A stretch of DNA of 64,000 nucleotides from NCBI GenBank assembly GCA_017881265.1, contig JADGRA010000048.1, positions 54,061-118,060 on the forward strand, given 5' to 3'. Position numbers and translations under genes: made by a program. Within the stretch, counting starts at the first letter, position 1, and every line of letters starts with the position of its first letter. Shown here piece after piece: positions 43,928-52,917 of the stretch. The DNA is from Myxococcaceae bacterium (GTDB taxonomy: Bacteria > Myxococcota > Myxococcia > Myxococcales > Myxococcaceae). The notes beneath the pieces were generated by a model. That model ran no database searches and had not been told where the DNA came from. It saw only the letters and a program-made list of their open reading frames with translations.

Positions 43928-45871
43928 TCAGGCCCCCGGTTCCTTGAAGACGAACGGGTACGTCACCACCGCCACGCCGCCCCCCTTGGGCTTGGGGAAC
44001 ACCCAGGTGAGCACCCGGCCGGCGACGCAGGTGTCGAGCTCGTTGTTTCCGGTGGTGGTCTGGACGACCACCGAGGAGGACACGGTGCCCTGCTCCGTCA
44101 CCACCCACTTCACGGCCACCTTTCCGGACAGCTTCGGATTCTTGGTGAGCTGCACCTCGTAGCAGTACCGCAGCTGGTCGATGTGGCTGCGGACCACGCG
44201 GCGGATGAGCTCGCGGTCGATGGAACCGGTAATTTCGGGCTCGCTCGCCGCGATGGCGATGTCGGCCGTCTTCTTTCCACCCAGGCCCACGCCGGTGCCG
44301 TAGCTGCCCTGCCCGCCCGCCACGCCCTTGGTGCCCACCGCACCGATGCCCAGCGTGTTGCCGGTGCCGCCCCCGCCGCCACCCGCGCCCTTCAGCCCCA
44401 TGCCTCCCAGGCCGCCCGCATCCCCGACGGTGGTGCCCTTGATGCCGCCGAGGGCCGCCTGCAGCGCGCCACCGAGGCCGGCGGTGCCGAAGAGGGTGGC
44501 CATGCCGTTGGGGCCCTTGCCGCCAAAAATCTTCTGCGCAATCAGCCGCGCCTGGTCCTTGCTGTTCGGGTCGATGGCCTTGGGCGCGGACTTGGTGTTG
44601 CGCTGCGGCGCGTCGCGCTTGCCCGACTTGCCTTCGTCGCCCTTGTAGGCGGCGGTGCCTTGGGCCCCGGCTTCCTTGGACCGGTTGAGCTGCTGGATGA
44701 GCGGGTTCTTCTGCATCTCCGGCGGCTTGATGAGCAGCTTGGTCAGCACCGCGTTGTTGGCCGACAACTCATCGGCATACTCGTCGCCCGCGGCAGCCCG
44801 GTTGAGGGTGGCCACCAGGCCGATGGCGCCGAGGAAGAAGACGAGGAGGAAGATGTTGAGGGAGGTCCAGTCGACGCGCTGCGACCAGGGGACGGCCACC
44901 TTCTCCGGCACCGACTGGAAGCACACGTCGAGGACGAGGCGGCCCACCTGCACCCGGGCCACGTCGGAGACGTCCAGGGGGATGGCGAAGGCCTCTCCGT
45001 CGCGCTGGGCCATCCCCTGCTCCGGGGTGCGGGACAGCGGCACCACCTGGCCCTTGCGCTCGAGCTCCCCGGCCATCTTCCCGCCGAAGCGCAGGACGAA
45101 GTTCTGCCCGTCGCCCTTCACAATCTCGAAGGGGTCGACCGGGAGCGAGGCCTCGCCGACGTCGAAGGTGGCCGCCGACGCGCTGCCCACCGTGGTGGCG
45201 CCCTTGAAGCCCGGGGCCAGGTACTGCTCGCCGAGAATCTGGTCCCCCCAGCGCAGCCGCAACTCCAGCCCCTGCGGGCCGGTCCCCGGACGCCCGGCCG
45301 CCTGCAGCCGGGCGTCGGCGTGCAGCGTGCGCTGGGGCCGTGGGGCCCTGCGGGCTACCGGGGCCGCGGGGGCCACCGGCGCGGCCGGGGGCGGCGCGGG
45401 AACGGGCCTGCGCACCTCCACCGGCTCCACCACCGGGGGCTGCACGTAGGACTGGGCCGGGACGGGCGCGGACTGCGCCAGCGTGGCGGCAGCGGTGGCA
45501 CGGGCCACGTCCGCACTCGGGGCAGCGGCCGGCCGGGGGGCGGGCGGGACGGCCGCGGGGGCGGGCGCCTGGGTGGGGGTCTCGACGCGGATGGTGGTGT
45601 TGCCGAGGCGAATCTCGTCGCCGAAGGCGATGACGCCCTTGTTCACCCGCTTGCCGTTGACGTACGTCCCCTCGACGCTGCCCATGTCGATGATGGACAG
45701 CCGGCCATCGGGCGTCACTTCAATGACGGAGTGGATGCGCGAGACCTTGTCGTCGTCCAGGCACAGGTGCGCCGAGGCGAGTCGACCAATCTTGATGATG
45801 TCGCGGTCGTAGTCGCGCGAGGCCACCAAGGCGCCGCTCTTGAAGACCTTGAGGGTGAGGGGGACGGGCAC
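43928..45871 (-). CDS. gltG: Gliding motility protein GltG homologue (FHA, membrane helix, AgmX/PglI domain)
   Basis: A 647-aa inner-membrane protein. Residues about 25-97 form an FHA domain that binds phosphothreonine (IIKIGRLASAHLCLDDDKVS, with R30, S44 and H47 in place). After a Pro/Ala-rich region comes one membrane helix (NIFLLVFFLGAIGLVATL). A Gly-rich periplasmic part (GGLGGMGLKGAGGGGGGTG) precedes the C-terminal AgmX/PglI domain, which has the paired Cys and motif QLRYCYEVQLTKNPKLSGKV. The C-terminal domain is shared with GltJ, so the two probably arose by duplication. In M. xanthus GltG spans the periplasm within the Glt complex. Confidence 0.88.
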   Translation of the reverse strand: MPVPLTLKVFKSGALVASRDYDRDIIKIGRLASAHLCLDDDKVSRIHSVIEVTPDGRLSIIDMGSVEGTYVNGKRVNKGVIAFGDEIRLGNTTIRVETPTQAPAPAAVPPAPRPAAAPSADVARATAAATLAQSAPVPAQSYVQPPVVEPVEVRRPVPAPPPAAPVAPAAPVARRAPRPQRTLHADARLQAAGRPGTGPQGLELRLRWGDQILGEQYLAPGFKGATTVGSASAATFDVGEASLPVDPFEIVKGDGQNFVLRFGGKMAGELERKGQVVPLSRTPEQGMAQRDGEAFAIPLDVSDVARVQVGRLVLDVCFQSVPEKVAVPWSQRVDWTSLNIFLLVFFLGAIGLVATLNRAAAGDEYADELSANNAVLTKLLIKPPEMQKNPLIQQLNRSKEAGAQGTAAYKGDEGKSGKRDAPQRNTKSAPKAIDPNSKDQARLIAQKIFGGKGPNGMATLFGTAGLGGALQAALGGIKGTTVGDAGGLGGMGLKGAGGGGGGTGNTLGIGAVGTKGVAGGQGSYGTGVGLGGKKTADIAIAASEPEITGSIDRELIRRVVRSHIDQLRYCYEVQLTKNPKLSGKVAVKWVVTEQGTVSSSVVVQTTTGNNELDTCVAGRVLTWVFPKPKGGGVAVVTYPFVFKEPGA

Positions 45872-45884
45872 GGCTCGGGCCTCT

Positions 45885-46151
45885 CTAGAGCTCGTCCACC
45901 GACTGCATCACCTTCTCGTGAAACTCTTCGCGGATTTTAATCAGGTTCGAGTGCCTCACCTTCGCCGCGGTGTCGATGTACTCGCCGTCGGGACGGGTCA
46001 GGTCGCCCTGGATGGTCTCGTCCTCGAAGTTGATGACGGTCTGCTTGGACGCCGCGGCCGCGCCGGTGGAGGCCGGTTCAGCCGTCTTCGACTCTTGCGC
46101 CGCGGCGGTGCCGCCGACGCCGAGCGCAAGGACCAGGAGCCAATGCCTCAT
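45885..46151 (-). CDS. gltF: Small periplasmic gliding protein GltF homologue
   Basis: An 88-aa exported protein with a signal peptide (MRHWLLVLALGVGGTAAAQ) and a short mature chain. The conserved-looking core is VINFEDETIQGDLTRPDGEY, followed by AKVRHSNLIKIREEFHEKVM and a final SVDEL. The start is placed at the ATG at 46151 rather than an upstream frame because it begins the signal peptide. It lies 13 bases upstream of gltG and in the right slot between gltE and gltG; assignment rests mainly on this position and on size. Confidence 0.78.
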   Translation of the reverse strand: MRHWLLVLALGVGGTAAAQESKTAEPASTGAAAASKQTVINFEDETIQGDLTRPDGEYIDTAAKVRHSNLIKIREEFHEKVMQSVDEL

Positions 46152-46283
46152 GCAGCTCCCCATGCTACCCCAAGAAGTTCCAGCCTGCGCAAAGCGCCGC
46201 CCCCTACCTTGTCTCCCCAGGTGGACGACCCTGGCCACATGAGCCTACACAGGTCCCTGGCCGGTGGGGAGCCCTGTGGGGCG

Positions 46284-47585
46284 CTAGGGATGGGCCGCCG
46301 GCGCCGGGGTGGGCTTGGGGGCCGCCGGCGCCGGGGTGGGCTTGGGGGCCGCAGGCGCGGCCGGGGCGGGCATTCGGGCCTGCTCCTCCACCTTCTGCGC
46401 CTCGGCCTTGGCGCGCACCATCTGCTCGGCTTCCCGGCGCAGCGCCGGCAGGGGGGAGTTGTCGGGCACCGCCTGCTCGCCGCCCAGCACCTCCACATAG
46501 CGCTTGTACTGTTCCAGGGCCCGGTCCGGCGCTCCCTTCATGCGCTGCAGGCAGATGCCGCGGTCGAGGTACACCGCCGCCAGCCGGCCATTCAGCTTCT
46601 CCGCCGCGTCGTACGCCAGAAGGGCCTTGTCCGGCTGGCCGAGGCCCTTGTACGCGACGCCTAGGGCGAGCTGTACCTCCGCCGTGCCGCCGCCCGACTC
46701 CACCAGCCGGCGCAGCAGACTCTCGGCCAGCGCGTAGTCCTGCTCGGCGAGCGCCACCCGTGAGAGTTCCACCAGGGCGGGGCGGTCGTCCGCCTTCAGC
46801 TCGAGGGCCTTCTTGAATTGCACCGCCGCCTGGTCCGGCTGGCCCTCGGCCAGCGCGACCTGCCCGAGAAGGACGTACAGGCCGGCATTCTTCTCCTCAA
46901 TCTTCAGCGCGCGCAGCCCCACCAGCCGGGCCAGCGCGTACTGCTTGCGGTCGAGGTCGCTGCGCATCATGACCTTGTAGGCGGCCACATTCTTCGGGTC
47001 GCGGATGAGTGCCTGCCGGCAGTACTCGAGGCAGCGGTCGTGGTCGCTGCTCAGCCGGTACAGGTCGGCCAGCGCGACGCGGGCGCCCGAATCATCCGGA
47101 AACTTCTGGGCGATGTCGTTCCACTGGGCCATGGCCGAGGGGACATCGCCCTGCTCGGCCGTCATGCGCGCCAGGGCCTCGGCGGCCACCTTGAGGGAGG
47201 GCTTCTTGTCCAGCGCCGAGCGGTAGAGGAGGAAGGCCTGCTCGCGCTTGCCCCGGCGCTCGGCCAGCACCGCGAGGTTGAAGTCGGCCTCGGCCAGGCG
47301 CGGGTCGGCCACCCGGGCGGCGTCGTACTGCCGCTCGAGTGCGGCGTTGTCCGGAGCGGCGGCCTTGGACTGCGCCGCGGCGCTCTGGTTGGCGCTGTCG
47401 AAGAGGGCCAGGGCGCGGCTGCTCAGCCCGCCATCGGGCTGCGGCTCCACCGCCGCCGGCGCGGTGGCTTTCACCGGCGCCGGGGCAGCCTCGGGCGCGC
47501 TGGCGCCCGAGGTGGCGCAGCCGGAGAGGCCGAGCAGCGTCAGCACGGCGCTGAGCAACAGGGGCAAGCGGGGGCAGCACCTCAT
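46284..47585 (-). CDS. gltE: TPR lipoprotein GltE (AglT) homologue
   Basis: A 433-aa lipoprotein. The signal ends in a lipobox (LLGLSGCAT), so the mature N-terminus is lipidated. The rest is TPR repeats, for example AFLLYRSALDKKPSLKVAAE and AVQFKKALELKADDRPALVE, closing with a Pro/Ala-rich tail that contains a perfect nine-residue repeat. In M. xanthus GltE/AglT is part of the periplasmic and outer-membrane face of the gliding complex. The ATG at 47585 overlaps the gltD stop as ATGA. Length is close to the M. xanthus protein. Confidence 0.88.
   Translation of the reverse strand: MRCCPRLPLLLSAVLTLLGLSGCATSGASAPEAAPAPVKATAPAAVEPQPDGGLSSRALALFDSANQSAAAQSKAAAPDNAALERQYDAARVADPRLAEADFNLAVLAERRGKREQAFLLYRSALDKKPSLKVAAEALARMTAEQGDVPSAMAQWNDIAQKFPDDSGARVALADLYRLSSDHDRCLEYCRQALIRDPKNVAAYKVMMRSDLDRKQYALARLVGLRALKIEEKNAGLYVLLGQVALAEGQPDQAAVQFKKALELKADDRPALVELSRVALAEQDYALAESLLRRLVESGGGTAEVQLALGVAYKGLGQPDKALLAYDAAEKLNGRLAAVYLDRGICLQRMKGAPDRALEQYKRYVEVLGGEQAVPDNSPLPALRREAEQMVRAKAEAQKVEEQARMPAPAAPAAPKPTPAPAAPKPTPAPAAHP
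46294..46347. repeat. Perfect tandem repeat, two 27-base units, in gltE
   Basis: Two identical 27-base units (46294-46320 and 46321-46347) encode APKPTPAPA twice at the C-terminus of GltE. The unit is in frame, so copy-number changes would keep the protein readable. Confidence 0.9.
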
Positions 47586-50500
47586 TGGGGCTCCTCCGGC
47601 TCGCGCTCGGTGCTCTTCGGGGCCGGCGCCACCAGCGGGGCGGGCGCGGGCCGCGCCTCGCGCGGCGCCTGGCCCGGCTTGAGGTCCGTCGTGTCGTCCT
47701 GCCGCACGGCGCCGGCGGGCAAGGCGGCCGTCTTCTGCGCGGGGCGCGCGGTGGGGAAGCCGGCGTGCGGGCCCTTCAGCACCACCCCCGGCGTCACCGG
47801 CTGCACCTGGACGAGGAGGGCCGGTAGGCGCACCGGTGCGGGCGGGAGGGTGAGCGCCACCAACTCCTCCGGCATGGGAGGGAACTGGTCCGGCTTGTAG
47901 GTGGAGCGCAGCAGCTTCAGGCTGCGCACCGAGCAGGCGTTGGAGATGCCCAGCTCGCGACTCTTCGCCACGGCGGTGGCGAAGGCGGCGCCGGCCTTCT
48001 CCTTCACCGGGTCGGCCTGCTGGGCGAGCTGGTCCTTGAGGGCCTCCTGCGCCTCGGGGGGGAGGAACTTGGGGGCCGGGGCGTTGGCGATGCTCTCGGC
48101 CATGTTTTCGTAGGCGAGGCCGATTTTCTCCAGCGCGCAGATGGCCGGGCCGCCGGCCTTGAAGTTGACGGTGGCGGTGTACAGCCGGTTGATTTCCTCC
48201 AGCGCGCGCGTCTTCACCCCCAAGGAATCCTTGAACTCGCGCGTCGGGTCCGGGGCGCGGCCCCAGCGCAGCTTCAGCCGGGTGAAGTACTCGAATTGTT
48301 CCTCGTTCTTCCACAGCGAGGCGCGCGCCACGGCTTCCAGGGCCGGGGGTTCCAGGGGCCCCTTCAGCCGGGCGGGCAGCTTGTCGTAGTAGTCCAGCAC
48401 TTCCTTGTTGGTGCGGGCCAGGCCGCGGCTGTCCTTGAGTTTCGTCTCGTAGAGGAGCTGCACCCGCGCCTCGGTGGCCAGCACCTTGTTCGGGTCGCGC
48501 TGGTTGTCGCGGATGCGCTGGGCGAGGAAGGACAGGGCCTTCTGGTACTGGCCGGTCCGTTCATAGAGGTCGGCGATGGAGAGGCTGACCGCGTCGGCGT
48601 CTTTGGCGTTTGGAAACAGCTCCAGGTACAGCTCGCGGTCGCGGAGGCTGGCCTTCAGCTGCTGCAGCCCTTCCCGGTAGACGGCGGCGTTGAAGAGCGC
48701 AATCTGCGCCTTCGACTCCTCCCACACCGGGCCACTCTTGGGCGGCGGCTCGGCGACGGCGACCTTGGACTTCTTCCCCTTCTTGTTGTTGCTGTGGGCG
48801 GACTTCTTCGGCGCCGGCGCTACCCCACGGCTGGACTGGTAGCCCTGGACATAGGCCTCGTAGGCATCGGCCGCCCGCTCGAAGTCGCCGATGGACTCAT
48901 AGCCCTCGGCGTTGGCCCAGATGCACAAGGGGACGAGCGGACTCTTCGGGTAATTCTTGAAGAGACGCTCGCGCGTCTCGAGCGCCTTCTCAAACAGGTG
49001 GGCTTTGAAGAAGTCGACACTGGCGTTGTAGAGCGCCTTGTCGGCAATCTCCGTCCGGGGGAAGTCCTTGACGAAGGAGAGGTAGGCCTCGGCGGCCTGG
49101 GCGTACTCGCCCTTCTGCTCGAGCTGGGCGACCAGCTTGAAGGAGGACTGCTCAATAATCTTCGACAGGTCCTCGCGGAACTTCCCGGTGGCGAGCTTGT
49201 CGTTGGCGTAGAAGCGGCGCGCCCACTCGTTCACCTTCTGGTAGTTGCCGAGGCCGTTGTAGGAGTCCAGCACCAGGTTGGCGGCGATTTCCCCGGCGCG
49301 GTCCCCGTTGTCGAACTTGTAGTCCGGGTACTTGAGGGCAATCTCGCTGAAGCGGAGCACCGCCTCGTCGTAGCGGTGGTACTCGTAATAAATGCGGGCC
49401 GCCTTGTAGGCCACCTCCACCCGCTTCTCGCCGTTGGGGAGGTATTTGAGGTAGCGCTCGGCGGCGTCGAGCAGCTCCTTCTTCACCGGCGGGATGGTGA
49501 GCTTCTTGCTGAGGTCGGTGCTGGACTCGCCTTTGAGTTCGCCGCGCTCCTCGGCGCGCTTGACCACCTCGTCCCAGGCGTAGACCGAGTCATAGGCGGC
49601 CAGCGGCAGCCACTTGCCCGGCTTCTCCGGCTTCACCTTCCAGGCGCCCGAGGCGTCCTTCTCCCCGTCCATGCGCCGCGCGTCCTGCTTCACCACCTCG
49701 GTGTACTGGACCGCGGCCTTGTCATAGCGGCGCAGGTTGTCGTGCAGCAGCTCGGCCCAGAAGAACCGCATGGTGTAGGCCTTGGGGTTGTCCGGGAAGA
49801 GCGCCAGGTAGTCGCCGTACACCTCGTCGGTGGCGGCGAAGGTCTCGTCGTCGCGCGTCTTCTTCCCCTCGTTGTGCCAGTTGACGGCCAGCAGCGAGAG
49901 GATGGCCTCCGACTGCTTCTTCGCGTCGGCCAGCACCTTCTTGTCGGCGTCGGTCTTGACGTTGCCGCTCTTCTCGACGTCCCCGATGATTTTGACCAGC
50001 CGCCGCACCTGCATGACGGTGGCCTTCTTGTTTCCCTCGCGCAGCACGCAGTCGACAATCTTCGCCTGGAAGCCGGGGGCCTCCGGGCTGAGCGGGCGCT
50101 CGTTGATGAGGTTGAGGTAGGCCAGCGCCGCGTACCGGTCGTTGCCGTTGTCGTAATAGAGGTTGGCCAGCGTCTTGGACATCTCCCACAGGTCGTCGGG
50201 ATTGTGGGCCACCTCGGAGAAGACGGCGTGCGACTGGTCCGGCGTCCCGCCCGAGCGTTCATAGGCGCGCACGAAGTCCCGCCGGGCCTCGCGGATGAGC
50301 GCCGACTTGCCCTTGGCGCCGCCCACCTTCTCCAGCGCGCTCGCCCCGGAGAATTCCCCGTAGAGGACGACCGCCTTCCACAGGTCCATCGCCTTCGTGT
50401 ACTGGGTGAGGTTGAAGTAGCACCAGCCCTCCTTGTAGAGGGCGAAGGCGTAGACGTTGCTGTCGACGTAAGACGCGGCCTTCTTGTAGTTCTCGAGGGC

Positions 50501-51193
50501 CTTGGTGAGGAACTCGCGCTTGGCCCGGCTGTTGTTGAAGTAGTACTCGCCGAAGGCGAGGTAGGCGTCCGGCAGGTACTTGCTCTTGGGGTACTTCTCG
50601 ACCAGCCGGTTGTAGGCAACCAGTGCCTTGCGCTCCTCGCCGAGCTCCATCAGGTTGTAGCCGAGGAAGTACAGCACCTCGTCGGTGCGTTCGAAGTCCT
50701 TGTAGCGCTGGACAATCTCCGTGTAGGTGTCGATGGCTTTCTTGGCGTAGACGTCGCGCTGGCCGTTGAGTTGTTCCTTCTGCGCGCGCGCCTGGGCCTC
50801 GGCCGCCTTGTCCTTGGCCGCCAGGGCACGGATGAGGTCATCGTCCTTGCGGCTGGCCTCGAAGAAGTAGTACCGGGATTCCTCCCAGTAGAGGTCGGCC
50901 AGCCGGAAGAGGAGGCTCGGCTGCTCCTTCTGGTCAGGGGACAGCTCGATAATCCGCTTCAGTGACTCAATCTGCTCGCGCCGCTTGTCGGCCACCTGGA
51001 GCTCGATGCCCAGCCGGAACTCGTCGTACTGCATGGGTGCGCCCGCGGTCTCCTGCTTCTGGCGGGTGATGTCCCCGGCGAGCGAGCTGTCGACGTCGGT
51101 GCTCGTCTTCTTGCTGAGCGCAGGCGCCTCCTTGGCCTGCGCCAAGGCCGAGTTGGAGAGAAGAAGGAGGAGGAGAGCGAGCGGACGGCGCAT
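47582..51193 (-). CDS. gltD: Large TPR protein GltD (AgmU) homologue
   Basis: A 1203-aa protein with a signal peptide (MRRPLALLLLLLSNSALAQ) and a chain of TPR-like helices from about residue 80, such as VLYFLGYNLMELGEERKALV and AFGEYYFNNSRAKREFL. A lysine-rich linker (HSNNKKGKKSK) interrupts the solenoid near residue 815. The C-terminus is Pro-rich. Position at the head of the cluster and size match AgmU/GltD, a periplasmic protein in the M. xanthus machine that forms a subcomplex with GltE. The start at 51193 begins the signal peptide; a -10-like TAAAAT lies at 51258-51263. First gene of the gliding unit. Confidence 0.88.
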   Translation of the reverse strand: MRRPLALLLLLLSNSALAQAKEAPALSKKTSTDVDSSLAGDITRQKQETAGAPMQYDEFRLGIELQVADKRREQIESLKRIIELSPDQKEQPSLLFRLADLYWEESRYYFFEASRKDDDLIRALAAKDKAAEAQARAQKEQLNGQRDVYAKKAIDTYTEIVQRYKDFERTDEVLYFLGYNLMELGEERKALVAYNRLVEKYPKSKYLPDAYLAFGEYYFNNSRAKREFLTKALENYKKAASYVDSNVYAFALYKEGWCYFNLTQYTKAMDLWKAVVLYGEFSGASALEKVGGAKGKSALIREARRDFVRAYERSGGTPDQSHAVFSEVAHNPDDLWEMSKTLANLYYDNGNDRYAALAYLNLINERPLSPEAPGFQAKIVDCVLREGNKKATVMQVRRLVKIIGDVEKSGNVKTDADKKVLADAKKQSEAILSLLAVNWHNEGKKTRDDETFAATDEVYGDYLALFPDNPKAYTMRFFWAELLHDNLRRYDKAAVQYTEVVKQDARRMDGEKDASGAWKVKPEKPGKWLPLAAYDSVYAWDEVVKRAEERGELKGESSTDLSKKLTIPPVKKELLDAAERYLKYLPNGEKRVEVAYKAARIYYEYHRYDEAVLRFSEIALKYPDYKFDNGDRAGEIAANLVLDSYNGLGNYQKVNEWARRFYANDKLATGKFREDLSKIIEQSSFKLVAQLEQKGEYAQAAEAYLSFVKDFPRTEIADKALYNASVDFFKAHLFEKALETRERLFKNYPKSPLVPLCIWANAEGYESIGDFERAADAYEAYVQGYQSSRGVAPAPKKSAHSNNKKGKKSKVAVAEPPPKSGPVWEESKAQIALFNAAVYREGLQQLKASLRDRELYLELFPNAKDADAVSLSIADLYERTGQYQKALSFLAQRIRDNQRDPNKVLATEARVQLLYETKLKDSRGLARTNKEVLDYYDKLPARLKGPLEPPALEAVARASLWKNEEQFEYFTRLKLRWGRAPDPTREFKDSLGVKTRALEEINRLYTATVNFKAGGPAICALEKIGLAYENMAESIANAPAPKFLPPEAQEALKDQLAQQADPVKEKAGAAFATAVAKSRELGISNACSVRSLKLLRSTYKPDQFPPMPEELVALTLPPAPVRLPALLVQVQPVTPGVVLKGPHAGFPTARPAQKTAALPAGAVRQDDTTDLKPGQAPREARPAPAPLVAPAPKSTEREPEEPQ

Positions 51194-51340
51194 GCGGACC
51201 TTGAGCGCAAGGCGGCCCGCTGTCGGGCGGCCGGGCAAACCGTTGACTGGCCTGGAAATTTTACCGAGTTGGACCACGAATCATCCACACAAGCACACCG
51301 GCCCGTCAACGTTCCCGCCAGCGGGCAGGGAGCACCCGGG

Positions 51341-51943
51341 ATGAGTCTGTTGCCGCCACAGGCAAGCTTTGCAGAGGTGGTGCAGGAGGCCTTCCTCCGC
51401 TTGCGGGGCAAGGGGCTGATGCTGGGGGCGCTGGACACCGAGCTCCTGCGGGCCTGGGCCGAGACGGGCGCCCCGGCGGAGGTGGTGGTGCGGGGGCTGG
51501 AGGCCGCTGCCGCGCGGACGGCCTGGGACGCCCGGCCGGGGGAGACCGGCCCGCGCACCCTGCGGGCCTGCCGTCCGGAGGTGGAGAGCGAGATTGAGCG
51601 CTACCGCGCGCGCCACTTGGGGGCCGGCGCGCCGTTACGCGAAGTCACTGGACAACTCCTCGCAGAGCTGCGTGCGCTGGCGCTGGCGCGACCTCGCTTC
51701 GCGAAAGTTGTGGAACGCCTGTGGGCAGCCGGCGTGCTCGAGCGCGCAAGCCCGCGAGATGCGGTCGTCGCCGCGCTGGTTCGTGAAATGCCGTTTGCAG
51801 AGCGACTTACGCTATTGCGCGAGCAGCGCCGTCAAATGGTAGAGGAAGCGTCACCCCGCGCTCGTAGCATCCTGCGTCGACGCCTCCGCGCCGCCTTCGC
51901 AGCAAGCGAGTTCGGGCTGCAGGCGCTGTCGCTAGGGAGCTGA
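51341..51943 (+). CDS. Conserved protein paired with a DnaC-type ATPase (possible replication partner)
   Basis: A 200-aa helical, arginine-rich protein of unknown family. N-terminal helices (ASFAEVVQEAFLRLRGKGLM, ELLRAWAETGAPAEVVVRGL) recall the small winged-helix or DnaD-like partners that often precede DnaC/DnaI loaders in bacteria and phages, but I see no firm motif. The ATG at 51341 follows GGGAG. The next gene begins 11 bases after its stop, so the two form an operon divergent from gltD. The replication role is an inference from the neighbour. Confidence 0.6.
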   Translation: MSLLPPQASFAEVVQEAFLRLRGKGLMLGALDTELLRAWAETGAPAEVVVRGLEAAAARTAWDARPGETGPRTLRACRPEVESEIERYRARHLGAGAPLREVTGQLLAELRALALARPRFAKVVERLWAAGVLERASPRDAVVAALVREMPFAERLTLLREQRRQMVEEASPRARSILRRRLRAAFAASEFGLQALSLGS

Positions 51944-51954
51944 AACAGACACCG

Positions 51955-52893
51955 ATGGAAGCCGTCGTCTCCAAGAGTCCGAGCGTGTGTGAGGAGTGCC
52001 GGGGCCGCTACTACCGGCTTTCGACGACGGCGGACCGGGCTCTGGCCCGAGTCTGCAGCTGCATGGCGACGTGCGCCCACTGCGGCGGCCAAGGCTACGT
52101 CCTCACCGTGCGCGAGGAGACCTTCAGCCAGAAGGTGGGCCCGCGGCGCTACGAGGCGGTCACCCCCTGCATCTGCCGGGTGCTGCGCAGCCGGGTGGAG
52201 GCCTTCAACCATGTGGGCATCCCGGGCGTGCTGGCCCGCGCCGGCTTCGACAACTACCTGCCCTTCCACGAGGCGCACGACGCCGCGAAGCAGGCCGCCA
52301 CCCGCTTCGCCTTCGGCTACCGCCGGGGGGCGCCCAGCCGGGGCTTCATCATCAGCGGCCCGGTGGGCAGCGGGAAGACCCACCTGTTAACCGCGGCCCT
52401 GGCCCACCTGGTGCTAGAGGTGGGCATCCACGCCCGCTACCTGGAAATCTCGCTCCTCTTCGCCGACATCCGGCGCGGCTTCCAGGAAGGCAAGAGCGGC
52501 GGGGAGATTATTGGGCCGCTCTCGGAGGTGGACGTGCTGGCCATCGATGAGCTGGGCCGCGGCCGGGGGAGCCCGTTCGAGATGGAGACCCTGGATGAGC
52601 TGATTGCCCGCCGCTACAACGCCGGGCGCACCACCCTGTTCGCCACCAACTACTCGCTCGAGCCCGAGCGCAAGTCGCGCGCCCACCCCCGGAGCGGCTA
52701 CCGGTCCACCGCCGAGGAGGCGGCCCTGCCACGCGACACGGAACTGCTGCGGGACCGCGTCGGCGAGCGCATCTACAGCCGGCTGTGCGAGATGTGCGAA
52801 TTCGTCAGCCTGCCGCCCGAGACGCCCGACCACCGCCGGACGCGCCAGGAGCTGCACCCGCGGGCGAGCAAGCCGCGCGCCGTCGGCCACTGA
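51955..52893 (+). CDS. DnaC/IstB-type AAA+ ATPase with an N-terminal Cys cluster
   Basis: A 312-aa ATPase of the helicase-loader type. The N-terminal ~80 residues hold at least seven cysteines in zinc-like pairs (CEECRGRYY, CSCMATCAHCGGQG, CICR). The ATPase core has Walker A GPVGSGKTHLLTAAL, Walker B VDVLAIDELGRGRG, sensor TTLFATNYSLEPE and a C-terminal box DRVGERIYSRLCEM. Similar proteins deliver the replicative helicase DnaB to DNA; a transposon helper role (IstB) is less likely as no transposase is nearby. Cotranscribed with the preceding gene and convergent with lysC. Confidence 0.82.
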   Translation: MEAVVSKSPSVCEECRGRYYRLSTTADRALARVCSCMATCAHCGGQGYVLTVREETFSQKVGPRRYEAVTPCICRVLRSRVEAFNHVGIPGVLARAGFDNYLPFHEAHDAAKQAATRFAFGYRRGAPSRGFIISGPVGSGKTHLLTAALAHLVLEVGIHARYLEISLLFADIRRGFQEGKSGGEIIGPLSEVDVLAIDELGRGRGSPFEMETLDELIARRYNAGRTTLFATNYSLEPERKSRAHPRSGYRSTAEEAALPRDTELLRDRVGERIYSRLCEMCEFVSLPPETPDHRRTRQELHPRASKPRAVGH

Positions 52894-52917
52894 AGCGCAG
52901 CGCCCCGTTTCCGCTTT

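Noticed and set aside
46294..46347. Tandem repeat considered as a CRISPR remnant
   Set aside because: Two direct units without spacers, in frame within gltE, encoding a Pro/Ala repeat.
48296..50965. 889-aa plus-strand open frame opposite gltD
   Set aside because: Antisense shadow of the gltD coding strand without motifs.
51955..52893. IstB helper of an insertion sequence
   Set aside because: No transposase, terminal inverted repeats or target duplication found around it.
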